A stretch of DNA of 64,000 bases from Halomonas heilongjiangensis (GCF_002879645.1 NZ_PNRE01000044.1:1-64000); one strand, 5' to 3'. Positions 17,904-31,296 are shown, counted from the stretch's first letter. Notes: generated from the letters alone by a model not told the origin. Translations and numbers: made by a program.

Positions 17904-19142
17904 ATGCGCAAGGAACGACTGATCGCCCCGGTGGTGGTGGGGCTGGCGGTGGTCTGGGCGGTGGCCCAGTTCGTCGCCGGCCTGCTGTTCGAACGGGAGC
18001 TTGCCCGGGGCCTCGACGATCTCGAGGCACGGGGTGAACTGGTGGTGGAGCGTACCGACATCGAGCGGGGCTGGCTGACCTCCAGCGGCACCATCCGGCT
18101 GGCGCCACTGCTGGGCGATGCCTGGCAGCTGGAACTGAGCTACAAGGCGCGCCACGGGGTGCTCAGTACCCGGATCGACGGCGAGACGATGCCCTACCTC
18201 GGCCCCTATCAGGAGCGCCTGTTCGGCGATGCGCTGCCCTCCACGCCGCCTCGCTGGCATGCGCGCTATCACACCCTCGGCGGTACCCTGGACGGCAGCA
18301 TCCAGTTGGCGCCCTTCATCGCCCGGCAGGGAGAGCGTGAGCTCGACTTCGCCGGCGGCGAGATCCGCTTCGATGGCCAGCACGGCGACTGGCGGCTGCA
18401 GGCCCGCCTCGAGCCGCTGCACCTGAGCGATGGGCGCGCCACCCTCGAGGCGGGCCCGGTCGTCCTCGAGAGCCGCTATGCCTACACCGCCGGTGCCCAT
18501 CACTTCACCCAGCACGACCAGCTGCACATCGAGAACCTCGCCTGGCAGCAGCCGAGCCTGGAGCTGGAGGCGCGGGACCTGATCTACCAGAGCCTGATGC
18601 ACCTGGACGACCGGGAGTTGCGTGTCGATGGCGAACTGACCCTGACCGAGGTGCAGGCCGCCGATCAGGTGTTGCTCACCGGCCGGATCGGGATGGGGCT
18701 CTCCCGCATCAACGCCGATGCCCTGCGTGGCGTGCTGGCCGAGCTGCGTGACGAGGCCTCCCGGGGCGACGGTGCCCGGGAAGGGCATGAGCTGCTCGCC
18801 AGGCTGGAGCCGGGGCTGATCGCCATGCTGCAGGACTCGCCGCGCCTCGATGTCACCACGGTGGAGCTGGACAGCCCCATGCTCGGCCTGGCGGCTCGCG
18901 GCGAGGGTGCGCTGTTCTTCGATGCCCGTCGCCTCGATGAGCTGAGCCTGCTCGAGCTGGATGACGAGCGGCAGCGCTCGCGCTGGCTGTCACGGCTGGA
19001 CGGCGACTTCACCTGGCACGACGTGCCCACGGTGGTGGCCCTGTGGCTCGGCCTGCCGCTGGATACCCGGACGCTGGAGATCGACGTGGTCCGCGGCACC
19101 GTTCGCGTGAATGGGCGGCCCATGCCGCCGCTCTGGCGCTGA
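17904..19142 (+). CDS. DUF945 (YdgA family) protein
   Basis: A 412-residue protein with one N-terminal hydrophobic segment (LIAPVVVGLAVVWAVAQFVA) that probably anchors it in the inner membrane with the rest in the periplasm. The body is predicted beta-rich with repeated short strands, as in DUF945/YdgA proteins, some of which relate to AsmA-like proteins. A strong GGGAGGGAGG precedes the ATG. Function is unknown; neighbours give no clue. Confidence 0.75.
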   Translation: MRKERLIAPVVVGLAVVWAVAQFVAGLLFERELARGLDDLEARGELVVERTDIERGWLTSSGTIRLAPLLGDAWQLELSYKARHGVLSTRIDGETMPYLGPYQERLFGDALPSTPPRWHARYHTLGGTLDGSIQLAPFIARQGERELDFAGGEIRFDGQHGDWRLQARLEPLHLSDGRATLEAGPVVLESRYAYTAGAHHFTQHDQLHIENLAWQQPSLELEARDLIYQSLMHLDDRELRVDGELTLTEVQAADQVLLTGRIGMGLSRINADALRGVLAELRDEASRGDGAREGHELLARLEPGLIAMLQDSPRLDVTTVELDSPMLGLAARGEGALFFDARRLDELSLLELDDERQRSRWLSRLDGDFTWHDVPTVVALWLGLPLDTRTLEIDVVRGTVRVNGRPMPPLWR

Positions 19143-19170
19143 TCCCGTCGCCATCCTGTGCCCCGCGCGA

Positions 19171-19198
19171 CTTGAAGTCGGTGCGTGCCGCCCGCATT
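19171..19198 (+). promoter_or_regulatory. Candidate heat-shock (sigma-32) promoter of the Lon gene
   Basis: CTTGAA (19171-19176) is a full match to the sigma-32 -35 core. CCCGCATT follows after 14 nt and resembles the CCCCAT -10 box with one inserted base. Start of transcription would be about 45 nt before the lon ATG. Lon-family proteases are commonly RpoH-controlled, which supports the reading. Confidence 0.45.
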
Positions 19199-19249
19199 CC
19201 CCTATCCAGTCTGCTTGCGTACACAACCCGGATCAGGACGACACACCCT

Positions 19250-21697
<2,448 letters not shown>

Positions 21698-22044
21698 GAA
21701 CGCCTCGCTTGATTCCAGCGGGCGATTGCCGATGCGAGCGGCGCCGGGGACAGGCCGAAGCGGAGGTCATTCGCCAGGGGTGAGGAGCACTGCTCCGAAC
21801 GGGCTGGCCATGGATGGCCAGCACCGGTCCTGCAAGCGAAGCGGGATGCGAGAGCGAAGCAGGGCGAATGTAGCGTCCAGGGAGGATTCACAGCGCCTCC
21901 GCGAAGGCCTGTCGCCGGGAAAGCCGCGTGTCTGTGCCTGGCATGCCCGCGCCGCTCGTGCCAGAATCCTGGGTTGACCCGGACACCGAGACCGTCATCG
22001 CCGCCACGGCGACTCGAGACGGCGCGAATCGCATAGAGGACACC
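21698..22044. other. 347-bp intergenic region between lon and ilvD
   Basis: No coding sequence is convincing here. The stretch holds an inverted repeat GGCCAT/ATGGCC near 21807-21818 and a run of GCGAAGC units (21837-21871) that looks like degenerate intergenic repeat material. The last 100 bases presumably contain the ilvD promoter, which I cannot place. No leader peptide rich in branched-chain residues was seen. Confidence 0.5.
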
Positions 22045-23889
22045 ATGCCCGAGTATCGTTCCCGCACCACCACCGCCGGCCGCAACATGGCCGGCGCCCG
22101 CGCCCTGTGGCGCGCCACCGGCATGAAGGACGACGACTTCCACAAGCCGATCATCGCCGTGGCCAACTCCTTCACCCAGTTCGTGCCCGGTCACGTGCAC
22201 CTGAAGGACATGGGCCAACTGGTGGCCCGCGAGATCGAGAAGGCCGGTGGGGTGGCCAAGGAGTTCAACACCATCGCCGTGGACGACGGCATCGCCATGG
22301 GCCACGACGGCATGCTCTACTCGCTGCCGAGCCGCGACCTGATCGCCGACAGCGTCGAGTACATGGTCAACGCCCACTGCGCCGACGCCCTGGTGTGCAT
22401 CTCCAACTGCGACAAGATCACCCCCGGGATGCTCAACGCCGCGATGCGCCTCAACATCCCGGTGATCTTCGTCTCCGGTGGCCCCATGGAGGCCGGCAAG
22501 ACCAAGCTGCTCGACCACGGCCTCGACCTGGTCGATGCCATGGTGATGGCCGCAGACGACTCGGTGGACGACGCCACCCTGGCCGAGGTCGAGCGCAGTG
22601 CCTGCCCCACCTGTGGCAGCTGCTCCGGCATGTTCACTGCCAACTCCATGAACTGTCTCACCGAGGCCCTGGGCCTGGCGCTGCCGGGTAACGGCACGGT
22701 GCTGGCCACCCACGCCGACCGTCGCCGGCTGTTCGAGACCGCCGGGCATCGCATCGTCGAGCTGGCCAAGCGCTACTACGAGGGTGACGAGGCGCACCTG
22801 CTGCCCCGTGCCATCGGCTCCAGGGCGGCGTTCAGGAACGCCATGACCCTGGACATCGCCATGGGCGGCTCGACCAACACCATCCTGCACCTGCTGGCCG
22901 CCGCCCAGGAGGCCGAGGTCGACTTCACCCTGGCCGACATCGACCGCCTCTCGCGGGAGGTGCCACAGCTGTGCAAGGTGGCGCCCAACACCCAGAAGTA
23001 CCATATCGAGGACGTGCACCGCGCCGGCGGTATCATGGCGATCCTCGGCGAGCTCGATCGCGCCGGGGTGCTCGATACCCGGGTGCCCACCGTCTATGGG
23101 GACACCCTCAAGGACGCCCTCGACGAGTGGGACATCATGAGAAGCCCCAGCCCCGAGGTGGTGGAGTTCTTCAAGGCCGGCCCCGGCGGTGTGCCGACCC
23201 AGGTGGCATTCTCCCAGAGTGCCCGCTGGCCGAGCCTCGACGGCGACCGCGCCACCGGCTGCATCCGCGATCTCGAACACGCCTTCTCCCGGGAGGGTGG
23301 CCTGGCGGTGCTGTTCGGCAATATCGCGCTGGACGGTTGCGTGGTGAAGACCGCCGGCGTCGATGACTCCATCCTGGTCTTCGAGGGGCCGGCCCATGTG
23401 GTCGAATCCCAGGACCAGGCGGTGGAACACGTGCTGGGCGGGCGGGTGCAGCCCGGCGAGGTGGTGGTGATCCGCTACGAGGGCCCCAGGGGCGGGCCGG
23501 GCATGCAGGAGATGCTCTATCCCACCTCCTACCTGAAGTCCAAGGGACTGGGCAAGGCGTGTGCGCTGATGACCGACGGTCGCTTCTCCGGCGGCACCTC
23601 GGGGCTCTCCATCGGCCACGTCTCACCGGAGGCCGCGGCGGGCGGTGCCATCGGCCTGGTCGAGAACGGCGACATCATCCAGATCGATATCCCCAACCGG
23701 CGCATCGACGTCAAGCTGACCGACGCCGAGCTGGCGACACGTCGCGAGGCCATGGAGGCGAAGGGCACCAATGCCTGGAAGCCCAGCATCCAGCGTGACC
23801 GCCAGGTCTCGGCGGCGCTCAAGGCCTACGCGCTGCTCGCCACCTCCGCCGACAAGGGCGCGGTGCGCGATCTGACCAAGCTCGACTGA
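22045..23889 (+). CDS. ilvD: Dihydroxy-acid dehydratase IlvD
   Basis: A 614-residue iron-sulfur dehydratase, third common step of valine and isoleucine synthesis. Cluster cysteines lie in [10 protein letters not shown] and [38 protein letters not shown] is the C-terminal signature. The start [14 protein letters not shown] at 22045 matches the family, with AGAGGA 5-6 nt upstream. A strong hairpin follows the stop. Confidence 0.96.
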   Translation: MPEYRSRTTTAGRNMAGARALWRATGMKDDDFHKPIIAVANSFTQFVPGHVHLKDMGQLVAREIEKAGGVAKEFNTIAVDDGIAMGHDGMLYSLPSRDLIADSVEYMVNAHCADALVCISNCDKITPGMLNAAMRLNIPVIFVSGGPMEAGKTKLLDHGLDLVDAMVMAADDSVDDATLAEVERSACPTCGSCSGMFTANSMNCLTEALGLALPGNGTVLATHADRRRLFETAGHRIVELAKRYYEGDEAHLLPRAIGSRAAFRNAMTLDIAMGGSTNTILHLLAAAQEAEVDFTLADIDRLSREVPQLCKVAPNTQKYHIEDVHRAGGIMAILGELDRAGVLDTRVPTVYGDTLKDALDEWDIMRSPSPEVVEFFKAGPGGVPTQVAFSQSARWPSLDGDRATGCIRDLEHAFSREGGLAVLFGNIALDGCVVKTAGVDDSILVFEGPAHVVESQDQAVEHVLGGRVQPGEVVVIRYEGPRGGPGMQEMLYPTSYLKSKGLGKACALMTDGRFSGGTSGLSIGHVSPEAAAGGAIGLVENGDIIQIDIPNRRIDVKLTDAELATRREAMEAKGTNAWKPSIQRDRQVSAALKAYALLATSADKGAVRDLTKLD

Positions 23890-23900
23890 GTGACGCGATT

Positions 23901-23925
23901 CCGCCCCGGCCGGGTGCCGGGGCGG
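23901..23925 (+). terminator. GC-rich hairpin after ilvD
   Basis: CCGCCCCGGC (23901-23910) pairs perfectly with GCCGGGGCGG (23916-23925) around a 5-nt loop, 11 bp past the ilvD stop. No T tract follows, so it may end or only weaken transcription into the next gene. Confidence 0.6.
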
Positions 23926-23964
23926 ACATCCCCCTTCCCGTCAACCTGCAAGGACGCCGATGCC

Positions 23965-25047
23965 ATGAAGACGCAGACCCTGAACGTCGGCCTCGTCGGC
24001 TACGGCATGGCCGGCCGGACCTTCCATGCGCCGCTGATCCAGGCGGCGCCCGGGCTCGAACTGACCACCGTGGTCAGCCGCGACGCCGAACGGGTCCGGG
24101 CCGACCTCCCCGATGTCGAGGTGCTGTCCAGGGCGCCGGCGCTGTTTGCCCGGCCCGACATCGACCTGGTGGTGATCGCCACCCCCAACGACACCCACTT
24201 CCCGCTGGCCAAGGCGGCGCTCGGCGCCGGCAAGCATGTGGTAGTCGACAAGCCCTTCTCCATCACCCTTTCCGAGGCACGGCTGCTCAAGTCACTGGCC
24301 GACGAGGGGGAGCGACTGCTCAGCGTCTTCCACAATCGCCGCTGGGACAGCGACTTCCTGACCCTCGAGGCGTTGCTCCAGGCCGGCACCCTGGGCCGGG
24401 TGGTCGCGCTGGAATCGCGCTTCGACCGTTTTCGCCCCGAGGTCACCGACCGCTGGCGGGAGCACCACCGGCCGGGGGGCGGCATCTGGTATGACCTGGG
24501 GCCGCATCTGCTCGACCAGGCCCGGGCGCTGTTCGGCATGCCCAAGGCGATCCTGCTGGAGCTGGCCACCTCGCGGGAGGGGGCCGAGGTCGACGACGAT
24601 TTCCTGGCGTTGCTGGAGTACGAGGGCCTGCGGGTGACCCTGCAGGCGAGTTCGCTGGTGGCCGCGCCGACGCCCCGTTTCGCGGTGCACGGCACCCGGG
24701 GGAGCTATGTGAAGTACGGGCTCGACCCCCAGGAAGCCTGGCTCAAGGCGGGCCGGACCCCGGCGCCCGGCTGGGGCGAGGACCCGCTTCCCGGATGCCT
24801 GACCCTGCGAGACGGCGGGGAGCCGGAGCTGGTCAGCCGCGAACATGCGGGCCTTCCCGGCGATTACCCGGTCTACTACGCCGGCATCGCCGAGGCGCTG
24901 CTCCACGGCACGCCGCCGCCGGTGAGCGTCGACGAGGCCCTCGAGGTGATGACGCTGCTCGAGGCCGGCCTCGACAGCTATCGTCAGGGGCGCTGGATGA
25001 AGCTGAAGGAGAGCAACGGGCTCAGGAAACGGCTCCACGCCCACTGA
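23965..25047 (+). CDS. Gfo/Idh/MocA family oxidoreductase
   Basis: A 360-residue NAD(P)-dependent dehydrogenase of the Gfo/Idh/MocA family, closest in feel to E. coli YdgJ/YhhX and scyllo-inositol dehydrogenases. The Rossmann motif is VGLVGYGMAGRTFHAPLI; the family's EKP signature appears as VVVDKPFSITLSEA (D in place of E), and GGGIWYDLGPHLLDQA holds the catalytic His. Substrate cannot be told from sequence; likely a sugar or inositol. The ATG at 23965 matches the family start, with AAGGA upstream. Confidence 0.85.
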   Translation: MKTQTLNVGLVGYGMAGRTFHAPLIQAAPGLELTTVVSRDAERVRADLPDVEVLSRAPALFARPDIDLVVIATPNDTHFPLAKAALGAGKHVVVDKPFSITLSEARLLKSLADEGERLLSVFHNRRWDSDFLTLEALLQAGTLGRVVALESRFDRFRPEVTDRWREHHRPGGGIWYDLGPHLLDQARALFGMPKAILLELATSREGAEVDDDFLALLEYEGLRVTLQASSLVAAPTPRFAVHGTRGSYVKYGLDPQEAWLKAGRTPAPGWGEDPLPGCLTLRDGGEPELVSREHAGLPGDYPVYYAGIAEALLHGTPPPVSVDEALEVMTLLEAGLDSYRQGRWMKLKESNGLRKRLHAH

Positions 25048-25056
25048 GCGCCGGCG

Positions 25057-25075
25057 GCCCCCTGCGTCAGGGGGC
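25057..25075. terminator. Bidirectional hairpin between oxidoreductase and nudE
   Basis: GCCCCCTG (25057-25064) and CAGGGGGC (25068-25075) form an 8-bp stem with a 3-nt loop in the 29-bp gap between two convergent stops. It is well placed to separate the two transcripts. Confidence 0.6.
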
Positions 25076-25076
25076 G

Positions 25077-25688
25077 CTACCAGAACGTCGGGGAGTCGGC
25101 CTCGTTGCGCAGCCGCTCCCGGGCGATGAACAGGGCGGCGATGGCTCGGGCCTCGTGAAAGTCCTCCCGGGCCAGCAATGCCGGGAGCTCGTCGAGGGCG
25201 TGGGTCTCGACGATCAGGGGTTCCGGTTCGTCGCCGGGCAGCCGTCGCGGATAGAGGTCGGTGGCCAGCAGCACCTGCATGCGATGGCGCATGTAGTTGG
25301 GCGCCAGCGACAGCTCCACCAGCGGCTCGATGCGGTGGGCGCCGAAGCCGCACTCTTCCATCAACTCGCGATTGGCGGCGCTGACGATGTCTTCCCCCGG
25401 GTCGACCAGCCCCTTGGGCAGGGTCAGCACATAGTCCTCGAAGCCGGCGGCGTACTCGCGGATCAGCAGCACGTGGTCGGGGTCGGGCATGGCGACGATC
25501 ATCACCGCCCCCTGATCGCTGCCGGCGAGGCGCTCGAAGGTGCGCTCCTCGCCGTTGGAGAAGCGCAGTTCCAGTGCCTCGACGTGGAACAGGCGGCTCC
25601 TCGCCACCGACTGGCGCGACAGTACGCTGGGCTTCTCGGGCCAAGGGGTTCCGACATCGGTGCTGTTCGGGCCGGGGGAATCAGGCAT
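25077..25688 (-). CDS. nudE: ADP compounds hydrolase NudE
   Basis: A 203-residue Nudix hydrolase. The Nudix box GLVDPGEDIVSAANRELMEE is complete, with the metal-binding REL..EE core. The flanking sequence (ESTLFHVE-like RSRLFHVEALELRFSNG and LLIREYAAGFEDYVLTLPKG) matches NudE, which hydrolyses ADP-ribose, NADH and Ap3A-type compounds. The ATG at 25688 has GGGAG 5 nt upstream; an ATG four codons earlier has none. It is divergent from yrfG, as in E. coli. Confidence 0.88.
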   Translation of the reverse strand: MPDSPGPNSTDVGTPWPEKPSVLSRQSVARSRLFHVEALELRFSNGEERTFERLAGSDQGAVMIVAMPDPDHVLLIREYAAGFEDYVLTLPKGLVDPGEDIVSAANRELMEECGFGAHRIEPLVELSLAPNYMRHRMQVLLATDLYPRRLPGDEPEPLIVETHALDELPALLAREDFHEARAIAALFIARERLRNEADSPTFW

Positions 25689-25791
25689 GGGCTCTCCCAT
25701 TCATCGGGTCATCGGGGGTGGAATGCGCCGTCGGCATCGATTGGGTACAATATCACGCCTTCCGCCACCACCGACGCCATCCGGAGCCGCG

Positions 25792-26481
25792 ATGATCGAC
25801 TGGCGCGCCATCGATACCGTCCTGCTGGACATGGACGGCACCCTGCTCGACCTGCACTTCGACAGCCACTTCTGGCTGGAACACCTGCCGCGGCGCTATG
25901 TGGAGCTGCACCGGCTGGATGAGGCCACCCAGGAGGAAGTGCGCTCGCGGATCCTCCGCGAGAGGGGCACCCTGAACTGGTACAGCCTGGCCTACTGGAG
26001 CCGCGAGCTGGACGTCGACATCGTTGCGCTCAAGCGCGAGATACAGCACCTGATCGGCCTGCGGGGCGATGCCCTGGATTTCCTCCAGTGGCTCAGGCAG
26101 GCCCACCCCCGGGTGGTGCTGGCCACCAATGCCGACCGCGAGAGCCTCGAGCTCAAGCTGCCGCTCACCGGGTTGGAGGCCTATCTCGATGCCATCGTCT
26201 CCTCGGCGGACCTCGGCGTGCCCAAGGAGGCTCAGGAGTTCTGGTTCGCGCTGCAGGAGGTCGAGCCCTTCGATCCCGAGCGTACCCTGTTCATCGACGA
26301 CAATCCCTCGGTGCTGGAGAGCGCCCGCGAGTACGGCATCCGCCATCTGCTGGGCATCAAGCAGCCCGACAGTACCCGCCCCGAGAAGGAGCTCGAGGAG
26401 TTCATCGCCCTGGCGCGCTTCGCCGCCATCCTGCCCGGCAACCTCCCGCCGACGGCAGAAGGGGAGAGCGGCCATGGATAG
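25792..26481 (+). CDS. yrfG: GMP/IMP nucleotidase (HAD family)
   Basis: A 229-residue HAD phosphatase that dephosphorylates purine nucleotides. Motif I is LLDMDGTLLDLHFD, motif II VLATNAD, motif III Lys in GVPKEAQEFW, and motif IV FIDDNPSVLESA. The gene order yrfG-hslR-hslO-pckA is the same as in E. coli. A TACAAT (25746-25751) may be the -10 box. It overlaps hslR by 8 nt. Confidence 0.92.
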   Translation: MIDWRAIDTVLLDMDGTLLDLHFDSHFWLEHLPRRYVELHRLDEATQEEVRSRILRERGTLNWYSLAYWSRELDVDIVALKREIQHLIGLRGDALDFLQWLRQAHPRVVLATNADRESLELKLPLTGLEAYLDAIVSSADLGVPKEAQEFWFALQEVEPFDPERTLFIDDNPSVLESAREYGIRHLLGIKQPDSTRPEKELEEFIALARFAAILPGNLPPTAEGESGHG

Positions 26482-26863
26482 CGTACGGCTCGACAAGTGG
26501 CTGTGGGCGGCGCGTTTCTTCAAGACCCGGGCGCTCGCCAAGAAGGCCATCGAAGGTGGCAAGGTGCACTACAACGGCACCCGCGCGAAGACCAGCAAGA
26601 GCGTCGAACTCGGCGCCCTGATCCGCGTGCCCCAGGGCTGGGACCTGATGGAGGTCGAGGTGCTGGCGCTCTCCGACCAGCGCCGCGGCGCGCCCGAGGC
26701 CCGTGAGCTCTACCGCGAGACCGCGGAAAGCGTCGCGCGGCGCGAGCGCGAAGCCGAGGCCCGCCGGCTGACCAACCAGGCGATGCAGCATCCCCCCAGG
26801 CGCCCCGACAAGAAGCAGCGCCGCGAGATCCACCGCTTCCAGCGACAGCAGGACGAAGAATGA
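26474..26863 (+). CDS. hslR: Ribosome-associated heat shock protein Hsp15
   Basis: A 129-residue S4-domain RNA-binding protein that recognises 50S subunits stalled with a nascent chain and helps recycle them. VRLDKWLWAARFFKTRALAK is the S4 motif; KVHYNGTRAKTSKSVELGAL completes it, and the tail is strongly basic (RRPDKKQRREIHRFQRQ). It begins within the end of yrfG. Confidence 0.94.
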   Translation: MDSVRLDKWLWAARFFKTRALAKKAIEGGKVHYNGTRAKTSKSVELGALIRVPQGWDLMEVEVLALSDQRRGAPEARELYRETAESVARREREAEARRLTNQAMQHPPRRPDKKQRREIHRFQRQQDEE

Positions 26864-26943
26864 AGGGATAAGCGATGCGGGGACATTCTTCCCTCTTCCC
26901 TCTTCTTTCTACCATCGTTCCCACCATCCAGGCACCCAGCGTC

Positions 26944-27819
26944 ATGAATGATCAGATCCAGCGTTTCCTCTTCGACAAGACCAACGTGCGTGGCGAGATC
27001 GTCACCCTCGAGCGGGCCTACGCCGAGGTGCTCGAGCGCCACGACTATCCTCCGGTGGTCGATCGCCTGCTCGGCGAGCTGCTGTGCGCGGTGGCCCTGC
27101 TCACCGATACCGTCAAGCTCGACGGCACCCTGAGCATCGAGGTGCGCGGCCAGGGCGCGCTCGCGCTGCTGATGGCCGAGTCCAACCCCGGCGGGGAGCT
27201 GCGTGCCATCGCCCGCCTGGCCGACGGGGCGCCGCCCCCCGGCGATGATGTCGGTTTTCGCGAACTGCTCGGCCAGGGCCAGATCATGATCACCCTGGAT
27301 CCGAAGGAAGGGCACCGCTACCAGGGCATCGTGGCGCTCGACCAGGAGAGCCTGGCGGAGTGCCTCGCCGCCTACTTCACCCAGTCGGAGCAGTTGCCGA
27401 CCCGGCTGTGGCTGGCGGCCGACGGCGCCCGGGCCGGCGGCCTGCTGCTGCAGCGCCTGCCCGATGAGTCGATGAACCAGGACGCCGATGCCTGGGAGCG
27501 CACCCTGCAGCTCGCCGCGACCCTGAAAGGCGAAGAGCTGCTGGGGCTCGAGCCACTCGAGGTGCTCTACCGGCTCTACCATGAGGAGACCGTGCGGGTC
27601 TTCGACCCCAAGGCGCTGCACTTCGGCTGCACCTGCTCTCGCGAGCGCATCGGCGACTCCCTGCTGACCCTGGGCGAGGCCGAGCTGCGCGGGGTGCTGG
27701 CCGAGCACGGCAGCATCGACACCCAGTGCCACTTCTGCCATACCCGCTACCATTTCCCGGCCGCCGAGATCGAGGCGCTGCTCGCCTCGCCGGATGCCCC
27801 GCCGCCTACCCTGCACTGA
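26944..27819 (+). CDS. hslO: Redox-regulated chaperone Hsp33
   Basis: A 291-residue chaperone activated by oxidation. The C-terminal zinc centre uses CTC (in [11 protein letters not shown]) and CHFC, which form disulfides under oxidative stress. The N-terminus [18 protein letters not shown] matches the family, so the ATG at 26944 is chosen over an in-frame one 69 bp upstream. No strong ribosome site is visible. It follows hslR by 80 bp. Confidence 0.94.
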   Translation: MNDQIQRFLFDKTNVRGEIVTLERAYAEVLERHDYPPVVDRLLGELLCAVALLTDTVKLDGTLSIEVRGQGALALLMAESNPGGELRAIARLADGAPPPGDDVGFRELLGQGQIMITLDPKEGHRYQGIVALDQESLAECLAAYFTQSEQLPTRLWLAADGARAGGLLLQRLPDESMNQDADAWERTLQLAATLKGEELLGLEPLEVLYRLYHEETVRVFDPKALHFGCTCSRERIGDSLLTLGEAELRGVLAEHGSIDTQCHFCHTRYHFPAAEIEALLASPDAPPPTLH

Positions 27820-27885
27820 AACCGCGTCGGCGAGATCGGAGGGCGATGCTGCATGGCACAATCGACTTTGTGGCGAACGGCCCTG

Positions 27886-27905
27886 ATGTAGTAGAAAAAC
27901 TACAT
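27886..27905. promoter_or_regulatory. HexR-like palindrome upstream of pckA
   Basis: ATGTAGT and ACTACAT form a perfect 7-bp inverted repeat around AGAAAA. Known HexR operators in gammaproteobacteria are TGTAAT-type palindromes, and pckA is a HexR target in Shewanella. The core here is one base pair different in each arm and the centre is longer, so the assignment is an inference; it could serve another regulator of gluconeogenesis. Confidence 0.5.
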
Positions 27906-27926
27906 GAAATTCGGCCAACAGCAGCG

Positions 27927-27955
27927 TTTCCCACCGGCCATCTTTTTGCCATAAT
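27927..27955 (+). promoter_or_regulatory. Candidate pckA promoter
   Basis: CATAAT (27950-27955) is a good -10 box, itself in the palindrome GCCATAATGGC. The -35 position (TTTCCC, 17 bp spacer) is weak, consistent with activator dependence. The HexR-like palindrome is centred about 55 bp upstream. The leader would be about 130 nt. Confidence 0.4.
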
Positions 27956-28093
27956 GGCGCCGCTTTTCATCGGCACGATCGCCTCACCAACGAGACGGGA
28001 ATACCCGCACCGGGCGATCGCTGGCACGACGCCCGCTGCGTCATCGACGCCCGGAAAACGAGAGAGAATCGGCCGCAAGGCCCAGGAATCGAC

Positions 28094-29683
<1,590 letters not shown>

Positions 29684-29725
29684 GGCGGTCCCGGCAGCGA
29701 ACCGCCGGTGACGCCGGCGGTCTGA

Positions 29726-29760
29726 ACGGGGGAAGGGCCGAGGCCCTTCCCCCGTTTCGT
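29726..29760 (+). terminator. Rho-independent terminator of pckA
   Basis: ACGGGGGAAGGGCC pairs with GGCCCTTCCCCCGT over 14 bp with a very short centre, followed by TTCGTTGT. It lies about 45 bp past the stop. Confidence 0.8.
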
Positions 29761-29814
29761 TGTGCTCCCACTTCGATGCGCGGGCCTGAGGCAAGCCATC
29801 GACGGAGGGTGATC

Positions 29815-30312
29815 ATGAAAAGACGGCATTTTCTGGGGCTGCTGGGCGTCACCGGCGCGGCGGGCCTGTTGCCGGGCGTCTCCTTCGGCTTCCCGCGCCT
29901 GGAGCTGGAACCGGCGGAGGGGCTCGAGCGCCTCGAGCTCAGTGACGCCGAGTGGCGCGAGCGCCTGACCGACGAGCAGTACGAGATCCTGCGTGGCCAC
30001 GGCACCGAGCCGGCCTTCTCCAGTCCCCTGGACAAGCAGTGGGGCGAGGGCGAGTACCACTGCGCCGGCTGCGACCTGCTGCTGTTCACCAGTGCCATGA
30101 AGTACGACTCCGGCACCGGCTGGCCGAGCTTCTTCGAGCACGTCGAGGGGCACCTGCTGAGTCAGCTCGATTTCGGCCTGATCTGGCCGCGCACCGAGTA
30201 CCACTGTGCCCGCTGCGGCGGTCACCAGGGCCACGTGTTCGAAGATGGCCCCGAGCCCACCGGGCTGCGCTGGTGCAACAACGGCCTGGCACTGCGCTTC
30301 GTACCCGCTTAG
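29815..30312 (+). CDS. msrB: Peptide-methionine (R)-S-oxide reductase with Tat-type signal
   Basis: A 165-residue MsrB. It begins MKRRHFLGLLGVTGAAGLL, a twin-arginine signal (RRHFLG) followed by a hydrophobic stretch, so it probably works in the periplasm on oxidised protein methionines, unlike the usual cytoplasmic MsrB. Two zinc CxxC pairs (CAGC and CARC), YDSGTGWPSF and GHVFEDGP are present; the catalytic Cys is in RWCNNG. GGAGGGT precedes the ATG by 6-7 nt. It is convergent with the LysR gene. Confidence 0.9.
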   Translation: MKRRHFLGLLGVTGAAGLLPGVSFGFPRLELEPAEGLERLELSDAEWRERLTDEQYEILRGHGTEPAFSSPLDKQWGEGEYHCAGCDLLLFTSAMKYDSGTGWPSFFEHVEGHLLSQLDFGLIWPRTEYHCARCGGHQGHVFEDGPEPTGLRWCNNGLALRFVPA

Positions 30313-30330
30313 GCATTCAGGCAGTGCCTA
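30310..30330. terminator. Small hairpin spanning two convergent stops
   Basis: TAGGCA (30310-30315) and TGCCTA (30325-30330) are a 6-bp inverted repeat whose ends are the TAG stops of msrB and the LysR gene. It may act as a compact bidirectional terminator, but it is short. Confidence 0.35.
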
Positions 30331-31182
30331 GTGCCGGAAGCCCTCGACGATATGTTGCGCCAGTCCCTCCACCACCGGTGACGTCGCCTCTGGCGCGCGC
30401 AGCAGCACGATCGAGCCGTCGGGCAGTGGGGGAAAACCGTCCTCCTCATCGAGGATGCGCATGCCCGGCGTGACCAGGCTCTTCATCAGCGCCGAGACGG
30501 CAAGCCCGGCGCCGACCACCGCCTGCAGGGTGGCGAGGCTGGGGCTCGAGTAAGCGATGCGGTACTGCCGTCCGGCGCGGGTCAGGGCGTTGCAGGCGTG
30601 GCGGCGGCAGAAGCAGGGCTCCTCGAACAGTGCCAGCGGCAGCGGCGACTGGCGATGGACGGCATGACTCTCCGCCACCACCCAGACGGTCTCCTCGCGG
30701 CGCAGGATGGTGCCGATCTCCTGGCCCACCTCGCGAGTCACGATGCTAAGGTCGAGGCTGCCCTGCTGGCGGCCGAGCAGCTCCGAGGAGGGCGCGCACT
30801 GCACCTCGACGTCGACCAGCGGCCAGGTCTGGGAGAAGGACTTGAGGATCCCGGGCAAGAAGCGCATGACGAAATCGTCGGGCACGCCGATCCGCACCCG
30901 CCCGACCATCTCCGGCTTGCGCAGCTTGTTCAGGGCTTCGCCCTGCAGGGCGAGGATGCGGCGGGCATAGTCGAGCAGCGTGGTGCCCTCGCTGGTCAGA
31001 TGCATCTGGCGCCCCTGGCGCTCGAACAGCGGGCGCTGGATCACGTCCTCCTCGAGCCGCTTGATCTGCATGCTGACCGCCGACTGGGTGCGGTTGACCG
31101 CCTGGGCCGCACGGGTGAAGCCGCCGTGGTCGACGATGGCGACGAAGGTGCGCAACAGTTCATGATCGATGGTCTGGAGCAT
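30328..31182 (-). CDS. LysR-family transcriptional regulator
   Basis: A 284-residue regulator. The winged helix-turn-helix occupies residues 1-65 (ELLRTFVAIVDHGGFTRAAQ, VNRTQSAVSMQIKRLEE), followed by the periplasmic-binding-type effector domain (GRVRIGVPDDFVMRFLPG). It is closest in feel to the LrhA/HexA group, but that is impression only. It is divergent from a DUF1127 gene with a palindrome 11 bp before its own start, suggesting self-control and control of the neighbour. Effector unknown. Confidence 0.88.
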   Translation of the reverse strand: MLQTIDHELLRTFVAIVDHGGFTRAAQAVNRTQSAVSMQIKRLEEDVIQRPLFERQGRQMHLTSEGTTLLDYARRILALQGEALNKLRKPEMVGRVRIGVPDDFVMRFLPGILKSFSQTWPLVDVEVQCAPSSELLGRQQGSLDLSIVTREVGQEIGTILRREETVWVVAESHAVHRQSPLPLALFEEPCFCRRHACNALTRAGRQYRIAYSSPSLATLQAVVGAGLAVSALMKSLVTPGMRILDEEDGFPPLPDGSIVLLRAPEATSPVVEGLAQHIVEGFRH

Positions 31183-31192
31183 GGTCGATTTC

Positions 31193-31209
31193 CATCACGT
31201 ATGGTGATG
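31193..31209. promoter_or_regulatory. LysR-type operator between the LysR gene and the DUF1127 gene
   Basis: CATCAC and GTGATG form a perfect 6-bp inverted repeat around 5 nt and contain the T-N11-A pattern of LysR sites. It lies 11 bp upstream of the regulator's start, so binding there would also block its own transcription. Confidence 0.55.
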
Positions 31210-31296
31210 CTGGTCATCAGAAGTATTCGTTGGATTGATTCTAGTGGCTCCTCGAGACTTTCTCCATCGCCCGACATGATCCGGAGGAAGTCAGCC

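Noticed and set aside
19199..19205. CCCCTAT as the sigma-32 -10 box of lon
   Set aside because: It would be 22 bp from CTTGAA, too far for sigma-32; CCCGCATT at 14 bp fits better.
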